This document shows positions 12,901-23,100 of a DNA stretch of 64,000 nucleotides, in pieces. The DNA lies in NCBI RefSeq assembly GCF_001577835.2, contig NC_029519.1:75417999-75481998 (forward strand), read 5' to 3'. Position 1 is the stretch's first letter, and each line of letters opens with the position of its first letter. A program made the translations under genes and the position numbers. A model generated the notes under the pieces. That model saw only the letters and a program-made list of their open reading frames with translations. It was not told where the DNA came from and did not search any database. This DNA is from Coturnix japonica. Lineage: Eukaryota > Chordata > Aves > Galliformes > Phasianidae.

Positions 12901-15884
12901 ACATAGAGTCATGGTAGGTAGAAGAGTCAGGAATCTTAGATCCTTCTAAAATCCATTGGTGATGAGCCTTGTTTGTGGATTATAATCTGCTCTTTTTTTT
13001 TTTTGCAGTTGGTTCTGCACGAGAGGCTTTGCAGACTAACAGACAGACTGAAGAGCCTGCAGCTCCAAATGCTACCACAACTCTGCCTGCGCAGTTCAAG
13101 CAGAGAACTCCCATGTACAACAGTAACTCAAATCCACCTGCAACTACACCTACCTCACCCCTCACCCCTACCACACCTCCTGCCATTTCCCCTGCAGCGC
13201 AAGCACCACAAGTGGCTCCTCAAACTCAGCAACAGCCACCACCGAAAAAAAGCCTCTCTCTTACAGTGAGTAGCAAATAGGTTGTTCTTAGATGATGCTT
13301 TTGATGTAGATTGGAAAAGCACATTTTTATTATTGATCTTACTTTGGGAGAAAGGCATAGTTCCAGCAGTGCCTATAGCCTTGCTTGTAGCATAAGCTAC
13401 TAGAAGAGATTGCATTGTTGCATTGGTAGGAATGAAGTTATCAGTAGAATAAAGGCAAAACTCTTGATTTCTTTTCCTGCCTCCCTCCCCCAGTCTGTTA
13501 TCAGTTTTTAAAAGCTTGGGAGTGCAGAAGTAAATAAATAACAATTGCTTACCCTGAAGCTTCTTATTGCTCCTATGTTTGTATATTTCATGGATGCTTG
13601 AAATTAGTCGGGTAATCAATTTGAGATAAAGCTGTCTCTGAAGACTTCACAAAGCACCTCTGTAAGCTCAGCTTAAAAGATCTGAACCCTAAGAAGCTGT
13701 GACTTCGGTAGCTTTGCTTTGTTTATAAAGAAAAACTTTCCCTTTGAAATTACTGCAAGTCTGCGTGTTATATGATATAATAGAGGCACTTCTTAACTAA
13801 GGTAGTAAAGAACACAATATGGAGTGGAAACAGCAGCTCTCTTAGCACATGTTTCTGTAACTGTTTAAAGTGCTACTTTTTCAGTGTAAGTTTCAGAACT
13901 GTCACTGCTGCAAGTGTTAGATCTAATCATTTAAAGATGAAAAGCTTTGAGGTTCCTGTCTTTGTGTTTTTCTGCTGGAATTCATATTTGTTGTACCTTT
14001 TGCAGAGGGAGCAAATGTATGCTGCACAGGAAATGTTCAAGACTGCAAACAAAGTTACAAGGCCAGAAAAGGCTCTTATACTTGGATTCATGGCAGGATC
14101 CAGAGGTATGTATTGAAATTAAGTTACTTTGCTTTTCAATTTCCAGTCTGAAGTACAATGTGTTGTTTCAGATTGTGCATATGTGAATAAATGTCTCCTG
14201 CTTTACCTGCACTCAGGGTGTGCTAGAATCTAGTTTATTCTGGACTGTGTTTATTTCAATGGATTAAAATTTTGGCTACCTCAAAGTAGTTTTTTAGTCC
14301 TTTTCTAATAAAAATAGAATGTCAGCCACTAAGCACAAAACATACACAGAAGTGAACTGAGCGCATGTAATGCTGCTTAGAAGACACACAGAATCACAGA
14401 ATGACACGGGTTGGAAGGGACCTCAAGGATCATGTAGTTCCAACCCCCCTGCCTGGCAGGGCCACCAAACATACACCTTTACTAGATCAGGTTGCCCAGG
14501 GCCCCGTCCAACCTGGTCTTGAGACACAGGCCAATCCAAGTGGAACAGTGAGCAGCTTGATTGGGTTCTCATATTCTGTCTACAAGACAGAATGTAAGGT
14601 CTTCCATAGCAGGCTGAGGAACAAACTGTGTAATATGGAGCCTCTTCACTAGCTCTGCAGCATTAAAAATGTAGCCGCTGTTTTCTCTACTTCAGGGATA
14701 GGTGCTGAAAATCATAGGGAGGTCTCCTCTAGGCTTGATCTTGTTGTACATTGGCCTCGATGGACCAAGATTGTACTACTCAGTCATCTACTAAATGTAA
14801 GATGAGAAGGAGCTTAAGAGTCTTTAAGTGAACTCTGTCATCTGCGCTGGCTCTGCTTTCTAGGTTGCTGTTTGAGGGCTCTTGTCACAGGAGTGCTGGA
14901 GTCTAAATGTGGCTTATGCATTTGGATTAGTGCAGTACATCATTCAAGACAGCCAGGATAGAGTTACTATGATGATCCTGGGGCTTAATAAAGTTTTGTG
15001 TTGATTACATTTGTGAGTGCTCTTACTAGTAGATATGACTTCAGAATGCTGTAGCAGGATGTACTTTAATATCTGTATTGATGTTTTTTGTGATGTGAGG
15101 TAAGCATTTTTTTAATAGTGTGTGTGTGTGTTTCCTTTGTATGTGAATATACATAAGTAATATAAATTCATAACTAGTAATGTCAGTACTTTTTGAAAGT
15201 TGGGTAAATTACTGTTCACGAGGATTTTCCTGATTTTCCTAACAATTGCAGTAGTTGGATGTGTAACATTCAGTTCTTGTGCCTCATAGATCAGTAACTT
15301 CAATGAATCTGGTAAGGCTTCCACAATTACTAAAAGCTGTTGAGTTCTTTAAACTATGAAATGTATCTCAAACAGAGGAAGATTGGTAGGTTCAAGCTTA
15401 GCAAATGCAAGGCTTAGAGTTCTTGAGGCAGACAGCAGAGGCATTTGCACACTTCACCTGCACTGACTCGCTTTTGTTCTTTGTCATTGAGATCTATATG
15501 AGGCTTGGTTTTGTTATAAGAGAAATAAAGTCTGTGATGTATGGAGTGAAGGTCTGTGGCCACGTGGTGTAGAAATAAACCCAGAACTAATAGAAAACAC
15601 TAGCGTGTTTTGAGTGTAAGGTTTTGAATCTCTCTCAGGTTCTCTTTGCTTTCTCATAATGCCAAGATGTGCAACTTGTTTCTGTTTTTGTTTCCACAGA
15701 GAATCCTTGCCAAGAGCAAGGTGACATCATTCAGATTAAACTTAGTGAGCATACAGAAGATTTACCAAAGGCTGATGGCACTGGCAGCACCACTATGTTG
15801 GTTGACACAGTCTTTGAAATGAACTACGCTACCGGTGAATGGACCAGATTCAAGAAGTACAAACCTATTACTAATGTTTCTTAA
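702..15884 (+). CDS. NELFA: Negative elongation factor complex member A (NELF-A)
   Basis: NELF-A is part of the four-subunit NELF complex that, with DSIF, holds RNA polymerase II at promoter-proximal pauses; it acts in the nucleus. Eleven coding exons: 702-911, 4499-4670, 6063-6224, 7114-7203, 9346-9476, 9632-9701, 10503-10591, 11131-11242, 13009-13265, 14006-14105, 15700-15884 (TAA at 15882-15884). All introns are GT-AG and the frame closes at 525 aa, against 528 in human by memory. The protein starts MASMRESDTGLWLHNKLG and ends RFKKYKPITNVS, almost as in human. Residues about 1-190 form the conserved helical domain that binds NELF-C; the basic and Pro/Thr/Gln-rich middle (about 200-430) is the flexible tentacle. 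The start at 702 has A at -3 and G at +4; an in-frame ATG lies at 660. It is the only complete recognised gene here and converges on NSD2. Confidence 0.97.
1741..1880 (+). mobile_element. CR1 LINE 3' tail in NELFA intron 1
   Basis: The stretch has the order of a diverged avian CR1 3' end: 'ggagtctccttctctggaga', then 'cagcctgct', then 'ggggttggacttagtgatct', 'ccagaagtcccttct' and a terminal 'attctgtaat'. It is 5'-truncated, as most CR1 copies are. Orientation is the same as NELFA. Confidence 0.8.
5318..5708 (+). mobile_element. CR1 LINE 3' fragment, about 390 bp, in NELFA intron 2
   Basis: The longest CR1 tail in the window. It contains the conserved 'tgcctggagaagagaaggct' block, the 'gacctta' and 'ggaaagctggggaggg' blocks, 'ttttaaactggaagagggtaga'-like sequence, and the 3' end 'ggttggaactagatgatct' followed by 'ccattctgatt'. 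It covers the last part of ORF2 and the 3' UTR; the rest is missing by 5' truncation. Confidence 0.9.
8488..8650 (-). mobile_element. CR1 LINE 3' fragment in NELFA intron 4
   Basis: Reading on +, 'gaatcactgaattcatgagt' opens the element in antisense and is followed by 'tgtccaactcctggctccc' and 'gcttcttgaactgcagcagg', all known from CR1 tails of the type with a Leu/Gly-rich end. The left edge is the 3' terminus of the element. Similarity fades after about 8650. Confidence 0.75.
8927..9019. repeat. Perfect 44-bp tandem duplication
   Basis: Unit 1 (8927-8970) and unit 2 (8971-9014) are identical over 44 bases, and a partial third copy (ATATG) follows at 9015-9019. Each unit carries GTAAGTAAG, a strong match to a vertebrate 5' splice site. 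The lack of any difference between the units indicates a recent event. It lies in NELFA intron 4, about 330 bases before exon 5. Confidence 0.97.
12196..12391 (+). mobile_element. CR1 LINE 3' tail in NELFA intron 8
   Basis: Contains 'gaggtcctggaacaggctgc', 'ccttggaggtgttgagggcc', 'cctgggcaacctgatctag', 'gaggtcccttccaaccca' and the end 'ctgtgattctatg'. This is a well preserved avian CR1 3' end. A copy of the same subfamily lies inverted at 14388-14522. Confidence 0.92.
14388..14522 (-). mobile_element. CR1 LINE 3' tail in NELFA intron 10
   Basis: On + it begins 'cagaatcacagaatgacacg', then 'ggttggaagggacctcaagg', 'cctggcagggccaccaaaca' and 'caggttgcccagggccccg', so the element lies on the minus strand. 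It shares the 'ccctgccaggcaggggggc'-type block with the + copy at 12196-12391, so the two are the same CR1 subfamily. Confidence 0.92.
15118..15131. repeat. (GT)n microsatellite
   Basis: About seven GT units in NELFA intron 10, just after a T-rich run. It is short and shows no other feature. Confidence 0.9.
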
Positions 15885-18800
15885 AAGATGCAGCTACAGC
15901 AGACTGGACCAAATGAGGCTTAGAGTCAACCAGCTCATAGAGTATGTCAACTGTACAAAACGGCATCCATGTGTACATTTATTACCCTCCAGCATAGAAG
16001 CTGTGGCTCTTCAACCTAACTGGGCTCAGTGAATGCAGAAGAAGTTGATGTTGAATTTCCTTTTTTGTCTTGTTTTCTTTTTTTTTATTATCTGGAAAAG
16101 GTGGTTTTAGGGGAGGGAATGGTTGGTGGTTTTTTTGTTCTGTCTCGTTTTTAAATGTGATTTTAAGATGCTGGAAGAGGAGAGCAGATCACAACTGAAT
16201 GATTACAGATGGGAGCAGTTTACTTCTGAGTACCTGAAGAGAAGACTACTGCACAGTCGTTCACAGTTTACCATTTAAACAAGGGCACAGATCTTTACTG
16301 TTTAAAGAAGCTATTCTCTGTGACTGCATGGGTTCCATGAGCGCTTCAAGCACCACGTGGTGCTTCATTTTATAATTCAGTTGCAGTAGAACTAAATACT
16401 GCAGGTGAGAGATGTCTGGTGTCTAGTGGTACCCACTGTACGTTCAGCTTATTTATGCTCGAGGCATAGGATGGGATTGAGTATCTTTAATTTGCTATAT
16501 TGTCTATGTCCATACGCAGCATGAGTTAACCTATGTTTGGCTTTACTTGAGATCAAGAGAAACTGAATATCGTAGTTTTCTGATGGAAAAAAATAGCAAA
16601 AGCAGAGAAAAACTGAAAGGGAGCAGTGGGCTGTTGGCAGTGTGGAAACTAGTGTTTTGCCATGGCATTCTTAGGGTAAAAGCTTATCAGTGGCTATTGC
16701 ATGGCAAGTCCTTCAAACAGCCTGGGAGGAAAGGAAGCTAAAACACATCAAGGCTGACTGCAGCATTTCTGCTTTTTAAATGGCCCTGGAAATGGTTGAT
16801 GCATCTCTGAATGAGATGATTGGGAGGTGGTGGTAACGTATGTTTGGTTGAGCTGTCATAAGGTGCTTGTTACCTTATCCAAAAAGCTCAGAGTGAGTTT
16901 AGCTGTGGTTCCTACCTGTGTAGTTATCAGTATAATCATCAACGTGGCTGCAGTTATTCTTCCATACAAACATACCTTACATGTGCCCCTTCCTAGTAGA
17001 AGCACGTCTTCATAACAATGGTTTCGCCTGCCCTTAGACGTTCCACTATAGCCTGCATTTATTGACAGGGACTGTGTACATAGTTCGGGATTCACTGTTT
17101 GGACACTCGTTCGCATTCTTTGAGAGGGAGACTTGGTTTAAACGTCTGGTTTTTGCCAGTGCTTGTGTGTGTAGAGCTGTGCTTAGTTGGGAATGGTGCT
17201 TGGAAGGAAGGCGGCCAACAGAGCAGGTGGGTCTCCTGGTGCTGAGATGGGACCTTAGGCTGAATGCAGTTCGTGTTAAAGCAGAACTTGTAGGACAAAA
17301 CGAGGCTTTTCTTTTAATAAAAGAAAGCAGACCAAATCCCCTCAGTGCTCGTAACATAATAAGATGTTCAGGTAATTTAGAATATTTTATATCAGAAAAT
17401 TTTTTATCGCTTTTTTATTTCGGGTTTCTCAAACGAATGATCCAACTGAAGAGGGAAAGCAACAAGAGAATCTGCATTCACAGCACTGTAAAAGGTGACC
17501 AAAATTATGATTCCTTAATGTTATTTGAGCAAATAGAGTTTGAGCTCCTGTAGTGGGCAGCTCATTGAATGGCATCTGCTGACACTGCAGAGCTCTGTGT
17601 GTGTTATAGCGTGATCATTAGGCTCCACCTTCCACCATCACCTCTAGGGCTCCCCTCCACATCTTATTAACCCGTATCAGAAGCAGTGCAGGTTGTGGCT
17701 CTGATAGTGTGTTCTCCTTTAAGCAGCTACAAACCAGCCTGTGAGGTTGGTCGTGGGCTTCAGGTTTTAGAATGAGCTCCATTAAAATGCATTTTCACGG
17801 CTGTAACTTATTTGATTGTATCTTACCTAATATCTTTGCTAATAGCAGCATATAAAAGCATCCATCTTTTAAAGCAAAGGTTTAAAAGAAAGCAACATTC
17901 CTTTTTTTTTCTGTCTGCATTCAGATTTTTAAAGGGTTATTTTTTGTGATGGCCATTTTTAGACGCGTGTCGTAGTTGTCTTTAAGGCTCCTACTTGCTC
18001 AATAAGCTGCAAGCACCAAACGTGATTTTAGAATGAATGTTTTAGGAAGCTGAGGGCCGTGTGCTCACACTGCTCCTTCAATTTGACTCTCAACACTAAA
18101 GCATTACCGCAGGTTGCTGTGTGAGTCTTAGGAGGTTTCTTAAATGCCAAAAGAAAGGGAAGTTTTTGCAATGGTTTGGTAAGAAGTGAAAGCACATGGA
18201 GCTCTTGGGTTCAGAGAAAGGTGGTGTGGCAGGCAGGGCAACAGCAGCATCCAGGTTGCAGTGCAGTGGAATTGCTGCATGCAGAGCAGTTTGTTGGGTG
18301 GGGGTGGACAGAACCCACACACGCAGCCAGGCTGCTGAACAACTTGCCCTACAAATCCTGGGTTTCTTCAGGCTCCGTTTTCTTCACGAGTAAAGACTTG
18401 AAAGTGAAACGAGCTCAATGACGGTGAGCCCAAGGGGGACGTTGAGTACAAGCACCAATTACAGATCCCTTCCTCCTCCTCTTTCCTGCTCTAGTTCTGT
18501 AGTTCTCTCCATACGACGCTGTTGAGACTCGGTGTGATTAACACTCTTGTGTTGGGCTGGTGTTGTGTGGGTTAACTTCATTTTCCACTGGTAGCTCTGC
18601 TGGTTCTAACCTTCCAGTTTAACGCCATAGGATGCAATGCGGGGTGGGGGGAAGCCTTTGGTTGCTCGATACCTCTGTGTGACATTGGCAATATCACTAA
18701 ACAATGTCTCAGTGCAAACCCTTGTCTAGATAGAAGAAGCTCGAGACTTTGACATCATATAAAGAGTGAATCACATTCTCATAGTGTAACCTGACTGGAA

Positions 18801-19020
18801 AAGACTAAGAAACATTCAACCAGAGCCCTCGGGAGTCTGGTGCCTTTAACAAGAACCATCACTTTGTGAGATGTTACATCTATCGCATAGTCTGTATGTT
18901 TTCTATTTGGGTTTGGTTTTTTGTTTTTTGTACAGTTGTAAATTCAGAATATCCTGTCTTTGGGTACGTATTTTCAGTGTACTACAGTATGTATAATAAA
19001 ACTTTAGATTTTCTATGGAC
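15885..19020 (+). other. NELFA: Probable long 3' UTR of NELFA
   Basis: After the NELFA stop there is no splice-linked coding sequence for about 3.1 kb. The stretch ends in typical vertebrate 3'-end sequence: TTTTTTGTACAGTTGTAAA-like U-rich sequence near 18918-18942 and AATAAA at 18995-19000. A second AATAAA at 17316-17321 could give a shorter form. Open frames inside (for example 17062-17553) lack splice sites and recognisable protein features. The UTR length is an inference from the poly(A) signals alone. Confidence 0.6.
18995..19000 (+). terminator. Poly(A) signal AATAAA, probable NELFA 3' end
   Basis: A canonical hexamer sits 3.1 kb after the NELFA stop codon and is preceded by U-rich sequence and a TGTA element (18932-18935). 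It is the last such signal before the next gene starts at 20152. A minor upstream alternative is at 17316-17321. Confidence 0.6.
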
Positions 19021-19624
19021 GCAGACTGTTTTATTTCAATAGTCACGTTATGTGCCTCCAATCTAAATCCGTCACCTTTAAATGTCAGCGCTGCAATCCA
19101 TCCCAGCAGCACGGAAGGTTCTGGCTGGTTCCAGGGCTTTGGAATAGAACTTGCCATTAAAAGATACTTAGTGCTTCTTATGAGGAAGGATTTCACGAAG
19201 GAGGCAGGTTGTTAACACTTATTACGAAGGTTCCTGCTGGTACCATTATAAAACATCACTTATTTTGGGTTTAGCATTGACTGAATCGATGTCTTCTTGT
19301 TTTTCAAAGCTGTGGTGCCACCCTGTGGCCATTTGGGCTGGTACAGCTTTAGTCTGTTTGGAGCTGTTGTGTTCGTGCCTTTGGTTGTGCTGGCAGCTCT
19401 GCCTTGATGTTCTCTGTTCTACATGGAGCTGGTTTAACCCTCCCCTGGGCCCAGAGCTGAGGGTGATGGCACTCAGGTCCGTCAGCTAAGAAGGGCTGTG
19501 CTGCTGGCGGGGTGTTTTAACACACATCTCCCTGTATGGCGTTATGGAGCCCCCCAGCTGCAGTTTGGTGCTTTCAGAGCAGGCTGAGCTCAGCAGAGCC
19601 GGGATCTGTGTTGTGGTGGGGCTC

Positions 19625-19710
19625 ATCTGCATCCCCCAGCACAGGAGGAACGTAGAGCAGCTGGAGCAGGTCCATGACAAGTGCTCAGTGCTTTAAGGTC
19701 CTTTTCAACC
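19625..19710 (+). mobile_element. Possible heavily decayed CR1 remnant
   Basis: Faint similarity only: 'cagcacaggaggaacgtaga' followed by 'gcagctggagcaggtccat', and then 'aaggtccttttcaaccca', in the order seen in CR1 tails. The match is weak and an alignment could remove it. It lies between NELFA and the next + strand gene. Confidence 0.3.
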
Positions 19711-20057
19711 CAAAGCAGGTCTCAGTTAAAATGGGAGCTGCTTTCAGCTGTGGTTCTTTCTAAGTTGTTCTTGCTGCAGGAAGCCCTGGGTATCTATAAG
19801 CACAGTCCTTCCCCCTGAGGAGATCACGGGGCCTGGCCTGCAGCCCGGCCCAGTTCTGCCTGTTCCTCTTTCCATAGCGCCTTAGTTTTTGCATGGGTAA
19901 GGAGTAAAGCGTAAGGTTTGCTCTCCTGCTCCAGGCTTTTCCTGCACCTCCAGGAGGCCTCATTGAGACCTTTACACCCTCTGTGCACAAACACCCCCAT
20001 TCTTTTGGGGGGAGGCTGATCCGGCCCGGCCGCATGATCGCAGTCAGGTGACGGCAC

Positions 20058-20151
20058 CGAGCACAACAGCAGCACAACAGCAGCGTGCAATAAGCAGCTC
20101 AGTGCAGGAGATCAGCTGCTGCCCCGGCCCCGCTGCTGGAGCGCAGGGAAA
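20058..20151 (+). promoter_or_regulatory. 5' flank or 5' UTR of the membrane-protein gene
   Basis: GC-rich sequence directly before the start codon. It contains two near copies of a 12-base CACAACAGCAG unit (20062-20083) and an E-box-like CAGCTG (20113-20118). The start context is GAAAATGA, with A at -3. No clear TATA box is seen. The gap from the presumed NELFA poly(A) signal is only about 1.1 kb, so the promoter must be compact. Confidence 0.4.
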
Positions 20152-23100
20152 ATGAGCCCCTGGTCCCCTCCGCTGCTCTGGAGCTTGGCCACGGCGTGGC
20201 TGACAGGTGAGCCCTCCATTTGCTTTGTGGGGCTGAATGTGGGGCTGGATGTGGGGTGTGAAACCACTGGGCTCTTGGAGGTTCTGGTAACTGGGTCATG
20301 CTATAGGAGCACATATAAAGTGCCTGGATGCTTTCATACTGATATCCCTGCTCCTGCAGCACTCAGGCACTCAGTGGGTTGGGGACTGGGCCTGTGGCCA
20401 CCAGCCTCTGTTGGAGCAGAGCCCCATGGCTCCTTCCCCCTGCCCACAAGGCAGCACTATGGTGCTGGGTGGTGCTGGAGCACCAGCACAGGGGCCAGAG
20501 AGTGTGTGGGATCTGCTCCTTGGGGATCTCCAGTAGCTGCCTGGACGTGGGCCTGGGCACTGTCTGTCCAGGACTCACAGAAGGACTGGGTGTTGTGTGC
20601 TCTGCAGTACAGAGCCGTCAGTATCCACGTAGGAGGGAGCCCTCAGAGCAGCCTGTTTCCATGTGATCACAAGTCTGTAAGGACTCTTTCATTCGCTGTC
20701 CTGTTTTCGCTGTTGAAATGCAACTTGGTGTTACCAGCCGACTTCATTGGCGTGTTGTTGCTTATGCTGGGGTGGTGCTGAGCCCTCACACCAGAGAGTG
20801 GGAGAGCGCTCCTGCTCTGACAGGGGGAAGGATTTTGGGATCAAAGCTGGTCTGCCCACAGGCAGGTTCCCTTTGGGTTACTTTACGCATCCAGAGCGGC
20901 TTAAATACAAATCCCAAACCCGTGACTTTTCTGCCTCAATCCCTTTAACCAAGATGGGATGAAACAGGCAGCGGCTTGACAAGCATCTTAACTCAGATGG
21001 AGGGATCTCAGGGTGAGCTGCGTTCAGCACCACCAGCAAAAACAAGTGTTTCAAGCCGTTCTCACAACCCTTTATCACAGGGAGTCAGAAGTCTCAGCAC
21101 TGGGATGGGCTTAAGGTTGGTTTTTTTTCCAGACTAAATGATATTTATGATTCTAATGCATGTGCTTGACATGGCTCTAGTGTGCAGGTGATGCTGCATG
21201 TGAGACACGTATCCACAAACTATTTAGGTGTTGTACTGAAGGATGCGGTTTAATTAATGGGGGAATATTGGTGGTAGGGGGGTGGTTGGACTCGTTCTTG
21301 AGGTCTTTTCTAACCTCGGTGATTCCATGGTTCTGTGGTGCCAGTGTTTCTGCATTGCTCTGTAATGGAGCGTATCAGAAGACAATTTCTGGACACCAAA
21401 GGAGGACACAAAGGTTAAGACCTGATGGTAAGCCTTCATTAAGGGTAGAACAATAACTTGGCCATTGATTATGTCTATTTTCTTTCTTTTAGGTATTGCT
21501 TTAGGCCAGACAACCACCACTCAGACCCGTGTTGCATCAACCCCGCTACTCCTGAGTGCTGCTACCCCCCAAGTCCCTGCTGCACCATCCCCAACGTCTT
21601 CTATTGCCCCTGCGACCTCAGCCCCCACATCCCCACCTGCTGCTGGGACACTCTCAGCTGGAACAGTGACCAACGTCACCACCCCTACAGCTGCACCACC
21701 TGCTGTCTCAGGCACAAACCCTCCCTCTCCAGCTCTGCCCAGCACCCCACACATCACCGCTCTCACCTCTGGGACTGCAACCACCCCCCACGTACCCACA
21801 GCTCCGATGGCCACATCCAGGGCCGCCCCTCCACATGGAACTGCATCTCCCGGGGTCCCATCAGTGGCCCCATCCCTCAGCACCACTGAGCCCTCAAACT
21901 GCAGCGGAGTGAACGTGACAGCGTGTGCTCCTTGCTCCCCAGGGACCATTCCCAGCAATGGTAAGAGCCAGGGCTCACTTTCTCCTATTTTGGGTGGCAA
22001 AGGGAGTGACCGAGGGAGGCCAGACCAGCTTGTAGTGGATGCTCTTGGGTAACTGCAGAGGACAGGAGGTAATTTCCACCATGCTGTGTACTGGATGTGC
22101 CATAGTGAGACCATCTCCTCTTGCTCATGATCCACTGCTGTGATCAGTGGACAAGCCAAGGGGATGGACGAGGGGTTGAAGTTAAGGCTGACGGTGCTGA
22201 TCCTGCTCTCTCTGTCTCTGTTCAGACACCTGGAGCTGCTCGTGCTGCACGGAGGGCTCATGTGTGGACCCCAGCACCTGTGCTCCTTGCCCAGTGGGGC
22301 ACTACCAGCCTGCGATGGGGCAGCAGCAGTGCCTGCCGTGTCCAAAGGGGAGTTACACCAAGTAGGTGACGGCCTCTGCTGGGTCTGGATGTGGTTGTGT
22401 TCTCTCTTATAGGGCCTCCTATTTTGTGAGCCCTTGGGGCCCTGCAGAGAGAAGCCGTGGCAGCTGCCCAGCGCTCCAACAGCAGCAGGGCTTCACATTT
22501 CTGTCATACTTGGACAACATACATACATACTTGTGAGCAGCTCTGTGTCTGATGCAGCCTTGTGCTGGTTTGTTTTAAGTTCAGTATCTTGAGTATCTCC
22601 AGAGGAGATTCCGCAGTCCCCCTGAGCAGCCCGTTCCCTATTTCTAGAGGAGCCTCAGTAAGAGAAAACCATTCTAACCTCTGCTCCATTCCCAGCACTA
22701 CGAGGAGCATCATGTGCTCACCCTGCCTGCCCGGCCACTATGCCAACGAGTTGGGAGCCACAGCCTGCAGCGTGTGCCAGAAAGGTAGGGCTGTTTGTAT
22801 GCAACCCCATCCCGCTGCACAGGCTTTTACCCACGGCCAGATGCAATTAACTGGGTTACTTGAAAGCACCGATGAGTAAATGGGTTATTCTGTTCAGGCC
22901 AAAAATAGACCAGCGTTATCTCTTCTTATGGATGTTCTTATTAAAAATGGAAGCACAGGTCTCGCATGCAGTCACGCTCCTGTTTGCAACAAGCTCGTAC
23001 TAATACTGTAGGCAATGCTAAATAGCACATGCAATGGAACAGCTATTCTGGGTGCCAATTAGGAGCTCTTTACACATGCACAAGTCGTCCTTTGGAAATC

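Noticed and set aside
13155-13619. Minus strand open frame of 154 codons
   Set aside because: Runs antisense across NELFA exon 9, whose Pro/Thr/Gln-rich coding strand explains it.
17062-17553. Plus strand open frame of 163 codons after NELFA
   Set aside because: Lies in the presumed 3' UTR, with no splice link and low-complexity, non-protein-like composition; I recognise no domain.
20152-20781. Plus strand open frame of 209 codons beginning at the membrane gene's start
   Set aside because: Only the first 55 bases are coding; the rest reads through the donor CAG|GTGAGC into intron 1.
21521-22345. Long minus strand open frame of 274 codons, the longest in the window
   Set aside because: It is antisense to the mucin-like exon; the Thr/Pro/Ala-rich codons leave few stops on the other strand. 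The + strand reading has splice sites, a signal peptide and continuity with eight other exons.
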